DNA from: Sarcocystis neurona | Taxonomy: Eukaryota; Apicomplexa; Conoidasida; Eucoccidiorida; Sarcocystidae | Direction of reading: 5' to 3' | Length of the DNA: 64,000 bases | Assembly: GCA_000727475.1 (NCBI GenBank) | Contig: KL647303.1 | Location: 2,155,366 to 2,219,365, forward strand | Shown here: in pieces, positions 23,050 to 35,900 of the stretch | Position numbering within the stretch: the stretch's first letter is position 1 | Layout: the number at the start of each line of letters is the position of its first letter | The notes under the pieces: generated by a model | Databases searched by the model: none | The model's input: the letters and a program-made list of their open reading frames with translations, nothing else | Told to the model about the DNA's origin: nothing | Program-made: the position numbers and the translations under genes

Positions 23050-24730
23050 CTGCCTGCTTCGTGGGTTTCTCTAGAGGAGACGAGGAACGGCGGTCCAGCA
23101 ACAAGTGTGCAAGTCGCCACCAGCTTCAGCTGCAAGAAGTTTGGCAGCGTGGGAGAAACTGCAGCTGCTGCTGCTGCTGCGTGTGCAGCAACACACACGT
23201 GAAACTCACGGCCGCAGGAGCTAAGGGAACAGAGGCGCCAGCAGGACGAACAGCTGCAGCAGTCCGGTAACAATCGGAGCCGCACCAGGTGGTCGGAGAA
23301 GCAGCAGCAGCAAGCGGGTCAGAGGGGCCCCAGAGCCGTAACGGCAGCAGCAGCTACAGGAGCGCACCCAGCACGGGCGCCACGAGCGGCAGCGCGGCCG
23401 GCAGGAGCAGCACGGGCAGCACGGACGCACCGGGACGACCAGCAGGAGGACGGGCAACAGGAGAAGCAGCAGAAGGACTGGCGGCAGCTGGAGTAGCAGC
23501 AGGAGTCTGGATGCCAGAAAGAAAGCAGCCCCAAGGGTCGTCAACGCGGACGGGGAGGCGGTAGTGGGCTGCTTTTGCGGCAGCAGTGGTAGCAGCCGCA
23601 GCGGAACACCGTGAGCCAAAACAACGGCGCAGCCCGCAACACTTGTGGAGGTTCTGTTTGCAGATGAAAGCAGCTACCGACAGCCGCGAAGCATAGGCAG
23701 CAGCTCGCAGCCGCAAGGAAGAAGTGGAGCCGCAGTTTATTGTCTGTCACTTGGCGCTGAGCCAGGAGGAGTGGCAGGAGTCGTGCAGATGATACGAGCC
23801 TATAGCTGACGTAGTTGTGGGGCTGTAGACAGCGGCACGAACGTCTCTGTTGCCGAGATACAACGGAAACTTGGAGCGGTCAGTGGCAAGAAAACCGCCG
23901 GAAACTGGAGATAAAATCACAAACAGGGGAACTCGTGTGGCAACTAGTTGGGGTTGCAGGCAGGCGCCATGCTGTTGTGTGCTGCTGAGCAACTCCGCAG
24001 GAGCACCCTCGTGCTGCGTCGCAGTCGCAGCGGCAGCAGCAGACGACTGGTGCCTCAGCAACAGCGGGAGCAGCAGCAACACGGGCAGCAGACCCGCCAA
24101 GAAAATGCAGCGGGAAGTGCTGCAGCGGTACGGCAACCGGTATAGCAGGCTCACCACGCACAGTGCACGAGCAGGAATACTGGCACAGCTGCAGCAGCGT
24201 AGCACGGCTTGCGGTAACAGATGTATTAGCCGGTGCAGTACCAGCAGCAGGCACGACAGCACCGGCAGTAGAGCAGCCGCCCAAACAGCAGCTGCAGCAG
24301 TAGCAGCAGCTGTAACACTACCTGCAGTAGCAGCAGCCCTGGCCGGGACGCCAGCCCAACGAACAACCGTACCAACAGCAACAGCAACTGTTGCTGTAGC
24401 AGCACCAGCCAGACCTGGAGACGCAACTGCAGCGACAACAGCAGCCGTAGCACCAGCAGACCGCAACCGTACCACCAGCCGCTGCAGCAGCAGCAGCCGA
24501 CTGCGCCACACGCGTTGCCAGGAGCCGTTAGCCTCTGGAAGACACACACAAACGAGCAGCAGCAGACTCCACACGAAGACGAATGGCAGCAGATCATGCT
24601 TCAACACGTTACCCGTAGCAGGGCAACCGGAGCCGCAACGGCGGCAGCTGGAAGGGCAATAGCAGCAATATTGTAAACAGCACCGGCTGAAGTGAGACAG
24701 AATAGCCACACAGTGGCCACAGTACGACAA
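23050..24730. other. CAG/GCA-rich region, no gene resolved
   Basis: Long frames are open on both strands (plus 23850-24662, minus 23747-24730), composed mostly of Ala, Thr, Val, Ser, Arg and Leu. They overlap antiparallel across the same triplet repeats, so at most one can be real. Neither carries a motif I recognise. Confidence 0.4.
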
Positions 24731-27700
24731 GCACAGATGCTAGGGTAGCTAGGTTTATTTCACCAGGTGTGTTAAGGGAAATTCTCGAATCCACGAGGGC
24801 TACTGGTCTACAAACCGCATACCGACTTTGTAGAGGTCTAACCAACGCAACATTATTCAATGTAAAATGCGTCTTACTTGCAAGTACGCAACTGCAGGGA
24901 TTCCTCCGTAAAATGGTCGTCGTTACCACCAGCGAAGGAAGAGCTGCGGCCCCTAAGGAGTTTGTCCGACTTAGGAATATACATTCAACTGTCTAAAGAA
25001 AAACATCCGTCGACACTATCAGAGGAAGCGCCACGCTTCATTCAGCCCGATAGTAGACTTCTTCACAGAGACGAGCTTGTTACCCGTCGAATTCCTGCGT
25101 GTGCTCGCTCCGTTGCTAATTGGAGGCGTGTCTGTGTGACACTCATGTTGCTGCTTCCTAGAAGTGGCCATGAACGTCCGAGCAGACCTGCGAGGTGCCC
25201 GAAAGCCACGTCCTTCTGATAGGTACACAGCGGCCTCCACCGGTGACTGAGCGGCTTGCCTACCTACGGAGGAACAACGTACACCTACACGTCTGTGTAC
25301 GAGCTTCTTCCACAAAGCACGTGCTCGTGATTTACATATGTGTACAAAATACATGCTGAAAAGTGGGCCACTTTTCCCAACAAAAGAGTTAAGAAAACCG
25401 CACGCAGTCGCTTCCGTTGCACCGGATGTACCGTCAGGGGCCACGCACATGAAGCCGAGCACAAGAGGATTGGCCGTATGTTACCATACGTGTATTTACC
25501 AGGGGGGTTTTCTACTCCTATGTACACCGTACGACTACGTGCGTAAGTCGAGCGAGCTGTTGGTGCTCACGCATACACTGTCTTTATTACCATAATCGGG
25601 GGGCCGGCGTAGTGTCCTCAGATGCCAAAACATGGCGCCACGCGTTAAGTAGAGTTTTACAACGTAGGGGTGACACGACAGCTACTTCAAGAAAAATTTT
25701 GACACTGGGAAAGTTGAAGGTGGTAACAAGCTGAAATTTGTAAGACTGCCAAAGTTGGTGTCTTTGGAGCTACGAAGCACAGAGTATAGCCCTGAGACCG
25801 TACCTACACGAAAGAATCACGTAGGCGGTACTTCAGATGGTGCAGCAGACAACGGGCCTCTAGCGAGTAGCGGCTGCCCTCTAAAGACAAGAGACACACC
25901 TCCCGTGCACAGGAATGCGTAACAAGGTGCACCTGTGCACAATAGTTACCTCTACGGGCAGCAGTAGTCACAGAAGCTGACGGTTGTTGAGCAGATGGGA
26001 AAAAGTTGAGTCGCGGACAACGACGTTCGAACGGCGGATACGCCCTTGGCACGACGCACCATTCACACCTTCCAGTGGTACTCTGTGAGACCACTACCTG
26101 ACAGTGTCGATCATCCTAAGTAGACCACACCAGTAGGAAGTCTTCTCTATTCTCATCCAACGCTGCGACGGACGTGAAAGCAGTACTCGTGCTTCATGGA
26201 AGATGATGATGCGCAAGCTGACTGCTCAACCGCACCTCTCGAGACAGTGCTTTTGGGAGGTATTGACTGGCGGAACAAGATTTTCCTACAATGCGAGCGA
26301 GTCTTGCAATTCCTCCGCAGCCGCGGATCCGGGAATGTCAAGCCGAGACGCACTATGTCCCTTGTATGCGACAGTCCCCATAGTCACCTTTGTCTTATGA
26401 GTGTTACATAATATCTACACTGAAGACACTTCTCGATAATACGTGCGACAGAAAATGTCACCTCAGTTACAAACTCTACGAGCGTCTCTCTTGTTCTCCA
26501 TAACCTTTCCGAAGGGCTGAGGTGAGAAACTCACTCGTCGTGAACCCATTTGATGGAATTTCACGACTGTGTATGCATTCGTGCAGGATTTCACAGCACG
26601 CACCACATGCGCCGACTGGGTGTTGTGGGGAAATCAACGCTTGTGCAGGAGAGTTTCGAAGCTATCTGAACATCAACGCACGCGCGTGGAGGGGAGTTTT
26701 GAAGCAGCTGGCCATAAAACAGAAACAAAGTGCTGCACGCTTGTGGTTCGTTTCAATCTGAGCAAAGTGGGGCTTGAGAATATTCCACTAAGACTCACGG
26801 CATGTGGACACTTGTCATTTTGCATCTTCCGTTGAGGTTTGGGATACAGAGAGCAGGTTGCGGATGCCCCCAAGTATAACGAAACGAAAGCTAGGTTGGC
26901 CTTCGCGCTGTCTCCACCCACGTGTGAGAAAGGATTCGCACTTGTCGCTCCTCCTGTGCTCTTGCATAGGCTTGCTTGCAGGTAGCCACCGAATTTCCAT
27001 CGCGACATCAACAATGTAGCATTAGGCCTATAATACGACTGAAAGTAGAGCGCTGCGCGGACCCATAACTACCGCCTCAGCACGACGAGTTGCCGTCACT
27101 GCTGCACTATGGCGTCGCAGGTGGACGAACTGGACGCAACGACGGCAGCAGGTCCTCCAGCACCACCACGCCGGTTATCCTTTGCTTGTTAAGATCAACG
27201 GAAACAGCAGTAACAATCGTGTGTCACGCTCTGGCACTCTAACGCGTGGAAGGCTCCTTCTTTTCTTGTTTTCTATCCCAACGCGGCACCCGGAAGAGTA
27301 AGTCGGCCTCAAGGCTGCCCAGGAGCGATCTGCAGCTGACACACATTTGGGACGCGGCCGTATAACGCGCGAACTGAAACACTGATGTCATACCTTGCAA
27401 GAGTACAGGACGCTGCTGATAATGCGAACGGCGGAACGGCATGGGTAATTCCCGTTTGAGGAGTGCGATGCTACCTGACAGCTGTCGTCCTGTGTGTTAA
27501 ACGCCAGTGAGCTTCTCGAGCGCCTGCATGTTTGCGATCCCCGAAAAGACGCAAGTAATTTGTCCACGTCAAAACGCATACCGGTGGTGCCAGTTTTCTG
27601 CTGTGTTGCAACGTAGACAGGCCAGGTAAGCACCGTGCCCGCAGTAGTAGCATAGTGGTAGCAGCACGACATTAGTAGCAGTGCAAGGCACACCAAGACT

Positions 27701-28140
27701 GCGCGTCGTCGATGCTTAGACCTGCAACCACTTGCAATTATCTAATTCCGTCGAAAGGTACAGCCGTCCGCTCCTCTGCCATCGTGTACACGCTGAACAA
27801 CGTAGGTGCCCCCGTCTTTTGCCATGCGGTGCCGCAGAGGTGTGCTATTGTACCATGAGAGTTATGCAGCGTACGCTGGCGATCACTCCGCTCCTCGTCG
27901 AAACTGGCAACTCGCCGTCGCGACGTACGCAGTAGGCGGCGGACTCTTGGTTTGCGACGCTGCAGCTGGCGTTTCCTAGGGTGTGCCGGACCTCAGCGCC
28001 TTCCGCAGCAGCCGTCAGTGCAGGATTTTTACGTCAACAACGCCAATCATCAGCGGAGCAACTTGTCCTGCTGGGAGGCGGCTGAGGACTCTTTCGAAAA
28101 AAGCCAACCTTGATATACGCATCTTGTTTGAACAACTGCA
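24731..28140. other. repeat-poor region with short coding-like frames only
   Basis: Composition changes abruptly: no TA satellites and almost no triplet arrays. Short frames with balanced residue use occur, for example plus 26587-26835 and minus 27388-27696; the latter begins with a basic then hydrophobic stretch (HRRRAVLVCLALLLMSCCYH), like a signal anchor. None could be joined into a convincing gene. Confidence 0.4.
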
Positions 28141-28580
28141 GCGTTACTTCATTTTTCGAGACATTGACACGGGGTTTCGTGGACAGCCCTTCGTTGAGTT
28201 GTCACTGTACGGGGGGATGTATCCGGCCTCTGGTAATTTTTGCTTGCGCCCACATGGTGGCGGATTGCTATCTATTACAGGTGGAAGGCTCGTGTATGGT
28301 GTTGTGCGTTCGCACGAGGATCTCGCAGCTTTGCGCGTCATTGGGAGCAACTATGCACACAACCCTGAGGCCGATACAAGACAAGTTTCTTCTTGTTTCT
28401 GGGTCCTCCTGACAGTTGTCCCAGCAGTACATCTCTAAAACAGGGTTTCCGCGATGGGGACGAGTAGTTAGCGACAGCTTTGCACCCCAGCAAAAGGCAG
28501 CGTTAACGTTGACACATACTGGCCTGCTACCACTTGTTCCACCTGGTATTTTGAACTTCCTGTTCTCTCTGGTATTCTGA
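28141..28580 (+). CDS. coding-like stretch of an unrecognised gene
   Basis: After acceptor caactgcag the frame reads RYFIFRDIDTGFRGQPFVEL then SLYGGMYPASG and GRLVYGVVRSHEDLAALRVI. A further segment from about 28425 reads SKTGFPRWGRVVSDSFAPQQ. Residue use is that of a globular protein, but the introns needed to join the pieces would be only 41-48 bases. No family is recognised. Confidence 0.3.
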
Positions 28581-28784
28581 CCGGAAGGACATCGCACGGA
28601 TGCCGCGTGGCTTTATCGTTTTGGGGACGGCCGCAGGCAAGTTTGTATTTCCTTGTTGCAGATGCGGGCAAACATGCGCAACTCCGTCTTCTCTACACTA
28701 GTGTTGGTCATGGAGAAGCGTAAGTTTGCCTCTTCCCCTTCTTCATTGTGTCACCGGGCTGCATACAGCTAGTGCTTCGCAAAC

Positions 28785-29489
28785 ATGTCCACGGAAGTCT
28801 CCCAACGAATCCTGCCCGCTTCAGTCAGACGCACAGCCATCTGTCCTCCATTTTACGGCAGCGGAGAACAGTGGAAACAGCTGGGTGTCTTTTTTCCGAC
28901 AGCCGAGTGGGAAAAATTTCCCCGTGCCTGCGCCGAACATTGTTTGATTCCAATAGGCGCACTCATTGTGTATCGGCACCGGAGACGTTTGTCTTTTTTT
29001 TTTTAACAGTAGGCGTCGCCGAAGGACACACTCGCATACCTGTGCTCCTTCGCGGTGCGAGTCATGACGTGTCCGCTTTCTCTTCACCGCGATACGTCAC
29101 TGGCGCTGCCGCATCGCCATACCTTTCGTGTTCGTGTCTGTCGTCGTGATTTCTCTGGACTGCCGCGTGTGGCTGGCATGGCTAGCGCCTCGTCCCTGTG
29201 AGCCACACCGTAGAGGCGGAGGAGCCGGTGTATCCACAGTGCGGCTCCGAGGTGTACGCGCACCCGACGCTCGAGCGGAGTCGCCTGCCCTCCTCCTGCT
29301 GCCGGGCCGAAAACTTCCTCTCACACCTTCAACATTGTTTGCTGCAGACGTTTTGATGAACTTTTCAACGCAAAGTTCACGGGGTGCGGACCAGATTATG
29401 CCTGTGTCGGGGAGACAACTGAGCATTTCAATACTTGGTGGCTTACGACGAGTGAAGCACTGCGCGCAGTCCTCGTGGCCTGTGCGTGA
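28785..29489 (+). CDS. possible three-exon unrecognised gene
   Basis: An ATG at 28785 opens a frame reading MSTEVSQRILPASVRR and GSGEQWKQLGVFFPTAEWEK. A second piece from acceptor tttttttaacag (29010) reads GVAEGHTRIPVLLRG. A third from acceptor tttgctgcag (29348) reads RFDELFNAKFTGCGPDYACV then GETTEHFNTWWLTTSEALRA and stops at 29489. The second and third join in phase using a weak donor at 29126; the first junction is not resolved. Function unknown. Confidence 0.3.
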
Positions 29490-29911
29490 CGCGCCTCCAG
29501 CGGGAGTGTGCCGCGGTAACCCCGCCCAGTTGTTGTGGACTAGGCGGACGACGTAAAGCGCGAGCAGCCCCCCCATCGACGCAGTGTTCCACGATTTACT
29601 TGCGAGTACCGCCGAACGTTTCGCGGCCCCAAGTTTGTCCACCTGCTACACCACGGCATGCGTTCAGATCGAGTCGCCGACAAGCAGCATAGACCAGACT
29701 GTGCTTTTCCGGGGGCGGCCAGCCCGGACTTACGCACAGTTTTTGTGATCATCCGATTCTTTCCGGTGCGCATCCGTACGAAGAACGCCGCCGTGCCTCC
29801 ACGGCAAGGCCGTCCTTTCTGACATGCACAAGACAAATTTGTGTACCTGGATGGCGGAAGCAAACACATGCTTCGTTGTTCTGTCGTAGTTTCTGCTTTG
29901 CGTCCTCAAAG

Positions 29912-32900
29912 ATGTCAGCAGAACGAATAACAAATGGTCCGCGTGTGCGTCCCCGCGGCGGGGCGCATGCCAAGTCTACACTTGACAAAAACGCTCTCAC
30001 AGCCCCTTTCGCAAACAATGACACCAGGAGACACCCTCAGCAGCGACCAGCACTTTCAGAGTCGTACTGCGGCGTTTCCCGCACTCACATGGATCCCGAC
30101 ATCGTGGGAGAAAGACGCATATCTACTGCAGAAGTGGGAGGTGCCAAAATGGACGGCTGGGATGGGAGAGCCACCAACACAGCTGACTCGACGGAGCCTA
30201 CCGGGTCGCCTTACACTCCGTTGTGGTTTTCACTGCAGAAGTTCCCTTTCCACCAACTCACCTCCATGATGATCCCATACTCCATCTGTCCTCTGCTTCC
30301 GAATTTTCCCTTTGCCTATTGTCCCACCATTTTCTACCCGGACCTTGAAGCGTTTCTCCCGCGTAGCGAAGCTGTAGCTGCTGTACGCCCGGATGTGTCA
30401 TCGGTGACATCAGAAGAGCCTTCCACCGCAGGGGATCCAACATCCTCAAGAGATACCCCTCCACGAACACTACCAGTTTGGGGATCTACGGCTCTTGAGC
30501 CTGTCCTCTGGGAGAGCCAGGATTCGCGTGGTCCGATTCTCAACGAGGCGGGCGAAAAAGAGTGTACAACAGTGGCTGAAAGACGCTGCTGCCGCTCTTT
30601 TTCTGGTAGCTGGGATGCAGGAGCGGCCCGAAATAGAGAAGGAGCAGTAGGTGATTTCCCTGACCGGAGAAACCCAATGTTGCTCTCCACTGATGCGAGA
30701 GAATACGGAAACTTGCACCACCTACAGGGAAGTGGTACCAAAGCCTGCATGCTCTCACGCAGCGCCTCAGAAAACACGTACTTCATGGAAAAGATGAGCG
30801 ACAAACTATCCAACAATGGTGCAGGCAGCTCATGCCAAAACAAGGACGCGGCAACGACAGCAGGGGCAGGAGCCTTGCAGCCGCAACTAAACATTTCTCA
30901 GAATCGACCTAGCGGGGAAGCCACAAGCAGTGCAGCAGGACCAACACGGGCATTAAATCTGACGACATTTAATCATTTGAAAAGTGCAGCTTCGAGTTTG
31001 TCATTGAACAAACGGCTGCTCCTGCTACTGCTGGTGCTGCCGTGGGCAGTGACTCTCGCATTCTACACCTACGTCCCACGACGGAAGCGCCGTCAGCTCC
31101 AGTGGCTGTTTCCCAACCTGCTGGTTCTCATCGTATTCATTATTACCCTTGCTGCATGCCTTCGGTGCCAATTTCCGATCGTGGTAGATCTGATAGTGCT
31201 GACACTCCAGCTGTGCTCCTGGTCCGTTCTGGCGTTTCTGTCGCCCGCATCCGCTGACCGCAGCAGTTGTATAACTGTGCCCTACCCAGGGAAGTGCAAG
31301 TCTACTTCCCTAGCAGCGTCTGCGAAAAAGGCGTGTCCTTCCGATGGACCGCGTGATAGAGGAGGGAGCGCAGGTGATCCAGTATTGCCGCCAAGGCAGA
31401 CGGCGAGGGCACAAGACGACAACGACGGCCGTCCAGCTGCGTTCCCCGGAACAAAACATTCAAAACTGACACCACTCTTGCGTGCAGAACGCGGAGCAGC
31501 TACTGCAGTGCCACCAGAGGAGGATTCTTTTCCGCTGCCGTCAAGCGTCGCACCCTTGGCCAGAAAAGTCCACGATGAGCCAAACGTCCAGGGGCAAAGT
31601 CCTTCTGCCGCCGTGCGTTTCGCTGTCGGCGGGCCTACCGGTGCGGCAGGGGAGCAAAAGACCTGGAAAGAGGGCGTTCTCGCAAAAGCGGACGTGGGGG
31701 AGGCAGGTGAACAACAGAGGGAAGTAACAAGAGCAGGGACAGCAGACTTGCGAGCAACGAAGAAAATGCTGGGCCCGGCGTCGGTGCGATCTCTGAGTAC
31801 CGGGGAGTGGACAATCACAGCCGGCGAGACAGGAGAAACTCACTCCACGGACGACGCAAAAGACACTGCGGCTGCTCGGCTGGAACTCCTTGCGAGTGGA
31901 CAAGAAGATGAGCAGGAGGAGGAGGACACAGGAAGAGCAAAACAGGCACAGAGAGGAGAGACGCCAGCGGAGCGAGAGGAGAGAACGCTCCTTGCCGAAA
32001 CGTGCGATGACGGTACTCAAAATTTGTATGGAAGCTCGGAGCAGGTGATGCACGATGGCGAAGGGAAGAAGCAGCAGCAGCTGAACTCGACGAGAAACAG
32101 GTTGAGCCCGCTAAATGCAGCACGTGACCCGGAGCTTCAAGAGGTTGCCAGCAAAGTTAGCCTCACTACAGCTTCACCAAGAGGGAGAGGCGACTTTTCT
32201 TCCGTGGTTGAATCGCCTACAACTGGGGGAGAGCAGCAGACTGAAGCAGCGGCAGCAAATGGCAAGAAGGCCGTGCTGCACCGAGGATTTGACGTCTCTG
32301 CTTCTTCCGTTGGAAACGCACAAACGAGTCCTTTTGCAGCGGCCGGAGGCGGGCCGGTGCGCGCGGCTTCGCTGCTGCTAGTGGACGCCTTGGGGGACGT
32401 GTGTGCTGTATCTACCGTCCCAGACGCTACCGCAGCGACACGAGCAACCCACAGTGCGCGGGCAGAAGAATCGGACAAGGAATGGCAGCAGGGAGAAGAA
32501 TATTTGAAACTAGCGGTGAACACGGTTGAACGAGGAGCAGAGGAAAGGGGAGAGAGAATCCCGGCTAGAACCGAGGAGACATGTGTCGTTCGTTTAGCTG
32601 CGCCTTCTCCGGCTTTGAAGCAGCAGTCGGTCCTCTTCCTTGTGGAACCAGGAAGGACTGGAGCTACTGCAACAGCAGACGCAGAGCACAGCGCCATCAC
32701 ATCAACGCAGACAAAGGCTGCAATGACAGCAGAAACTGCAGCAGAAGATGTAGCAGTATCACCGTCAGTCGCAGCATCAGTCCGAGATGCGCACGCGGCA
32801 GCAGGGTTCTATTTTACTTTGAACGAAGAAGGGGAGTTTTCACCGCGAAATCTGTACAATTTCGACCAGACAGAAAAACCGCTAGAAACCGCCGCAGTAG

Positions 32901-35900
32901 ACTGCAGAGCAGTTGAGAGTGAAAGAGCGAATCTTGCAGCGGCGGCTGCCCGGGAGAATTTCTCTTCGATGAAGGGGGCAGGACGACGAGAAGCCTCATG
33001 TACGCTGCAGCAGAAAGCGCAGCGTGCGTCGACTTACTCATTTATTTCTAAGGGGCCACACGTTGACGCTCTTTCGGCTTCGGCAAAGGATGTGGCGCTC
33101 CCTGCTCTTGCTGGTACCGAAGAGCGAGAGAATTTTGCGAACGCAAAGCGGGGGGAAAACGAAGGAGAAGGAGAAGAAGATAGAAACAGCTTTGTCGAAG
33201 ACGGCGTGGAGCCGCTGAACATGGGAATGGCAACAACAGGGCCGCAGCGGACACGCGCAGCACTGGGAGGAGAAGAGGAACACTCGATGGGACTGGGGAG
33301 GCAGCAGGAGGACGTGGACGAAAGTTTTTGCTTTTGGCCGAGTTTCATAGAGGAGCAGAACTTTTCTCACCCCCTGCAACAGAAGCAACAGCTGTCGCAG
33401 TATCTAGACAACACAAGAGCGGCGACGCACTTCGACCGCAGTGCCACACCGGCAGCGTCTTTGGTAACAGGAACGGATAACCTGGAGACCGCAGGTGGCG
33501 AAGAACTTGACGCAGATCTTCAAGACTGCGACTTCTCTGCAGCAGAAGCATTTTACTTTGATCTATCCTCAGACGAGCTCCTGGGGACAACAGCAGAACA
33601 ATCGAAGCCAACTGGAGAGACAAACAGCGAGCTCCCGCAGGTAACTTGTCTGCCTGACAGGAAAGATAGCTTCCTGGTGTACCACACAGGACAGGAGGTA
33701 CAGAGCGAATGGGGTGCTGGTGTTGCAGCTGCTCCGGCAGCCGTCGACCGTAAACTACCGTTGTGGCAGACCGGTGGCCTCTCTGCTGTAACGTCTGTGA
33801 CCGGTGCTGCCGCTGGGGAAGGAGAAGCAAGAGGACCGACTGCTTCCTTTGTGCACAGTGTGCAGCAGACGATGAAAGAGGCGCTGCCTCTGCAACCTCC
33901 TGTGGACGACGTGTGTAGTCCGGACACGCTGTCTGCGCTGCGTCTTGTTGGTGCTTCTTCGGTAACACACCGCGGCCCACAGCAGGGGCGGCAGGAACCG
34001 CAGCAGTCCGGGGCCCAACAGCTACTGCACACCCAGCGGCAGCACCTCATGGACTCGAGCCTGTCCTCGGGATTTGCGCGTAGCCCACTGCTCGGGACAG
34101 AAAACGACCTGATGTGGCGCGTCGACGCCTCCTTGACGGCGCTGCGGCAGAGGAAATTGCAAGGCGTCATGGGAAGCGTCGTTTCTTGTCGAGCGTGCGA
34201 CAAGGACTTCCCCCCCCATCTGCGGTCGGCACCAAACGCAGCGCTGCAGGCAGCAGCAGGGAAGGCGGAAGACAAGAACTTTTTCCTCGTCGCGAACGCT
34301 GCAGCTCCAGGAGCGACGGCAATGAGCACATCTAACTCCATAGTAGTGGCGTCAACAGCAGCAACAGAAGTGAAGCAGCAGTCCCTTGAAGCAGTGTCTG
34401 CAGCACGTTTCTTCTCAGGACGAGAACAGGCAGCAGCAGCCGCAGCCACACCAGTAGCGGGGAGACCGGCACTTTCAACAACAGCAGCAGCAGCAAGGAT
34501 ACCCTCCGTCTTCGCAGATGGGCGTCGACTGACACTGCCAGAAGAGGCCACTGCAGCGTTTGCAGTGGGAGGAGGTGCCTCGATGCTAGAACCCGCAGCA
34601 GCTGTAGAAAGGGCGTTATCCATATGCGAGGGAACGACTGTGCGAATGTCAGAAGAAAGAGCGCCAACAGCAGCAGGCGCGTCCTTTTCACCGACAGTGC
34701 GGGTGGCGTCGCGTGCCGAAGCAGCAGTAAAACCGAGGCCACTGGGTGGAGCAGAAGCTTCAGCTGACCAGGCAGCTGTGTTGACTGCTGCTGCACCAGA
34801 AATGCTTTCTTCGCTTCGAGAGGCACTGGTGAAAAAGGAAGACACCGGGGGGACCGCAGCAGGAGGTGGCAAAAGCGCGCGAGAGGATACCCTTCCACCC
34901 GTCCATGGGATACATGCTTCGGGGCTGGGAAAAGAGGGACAGCAGGACGCGACGAAAGAGGAGAACAACTGCCTAACGAGAAGCCCGGCGTCAGTCGCCG
35001 GATACATGAGTTCACGAAGGACGCAGGAGCCAGTAGCAGCAACAGCAGTGCCAACAAGTCGCGCAGGCCGCAGCAGCTACAATGCAGGAAGAGGAAGAGG
35101 AAGCGGATGCGCACGGGGAGGAGGAAGTACCGGAAGGCGAGCGACCAGTGCGGAAGCCCGCGCTCTGATGCAACACTACATGGCACTGGTGAAGGACTGC
35201 TACCGGAGCAAAGATAGCCACGGAGCGCTCCAGGTGCTCGAGCTGCTGCAGAGGGAGAAACGTGTGCAGCCGGATACGCAGCTGCTGAACTACATTCTTC
35301 TCGTCTGCGTGGCTGCCGGGTCGAAAGATATGACGGGTGAGTAGTTCTGGTGCACCTGTGGAAGAGGGGGGGGAGAACGGAGCAGACGGGCGCAGACACA
35401 CACAGACACACGCACAGGTACAAGGAGAGAAGGGGGAAGGAAGCGGCGTATAAGTATGTATTTCTGCGTGGGACTCAAAGTTCACACGCTTGTGAGAACT
35501 CTCGAGTAAATATGGCGCCACGTAAGCGATGAGACGGGCCGGCTGCCTCAAGGCGTTGCAGTCAACGGGTGACGGACAGTGGACACTGCGCAGCAGAAAG
35601 AAAGGATATTGGAACATAGAGCATGCGGACAGTGCTGTAGGGGAGTCGCAAAGTTTACGACTTTTCTCGGAATGACTCTTGACATACTGTCACGTATCCA
35701 AGTCTATACACACGTATGTATGTGTAGTCGTGTATCTGTGTGTACGTGTGTGTGTGTGCGACGTCTCCTATCGCGTGCCCCTTGTGTGTGATGGCTTGGG
35801 CTGTTGAACGGGGCGGCACATGTATTGCTGCTGATGGCATATTCTCTCTCCGCTATGTGGGTGCCTCGTTTCCTTGTTGAATTGCTTTGGCTGCAGAAGC

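Noticed and set aside
23747..24730. 327-codon minus frame and its 270-codon plus counterpart
   Set aside because: Both are Ala/Val/Thr/Leu-rich products of GCA/CAG repeats and exclude each other; no motif supports either.
33553..35423. Long minus frames (484 and 363 codons) opposite PPR exon 1
   Set aside because: Antisense shadows of an 1808-codon exon that continues in phase into the PPR array.
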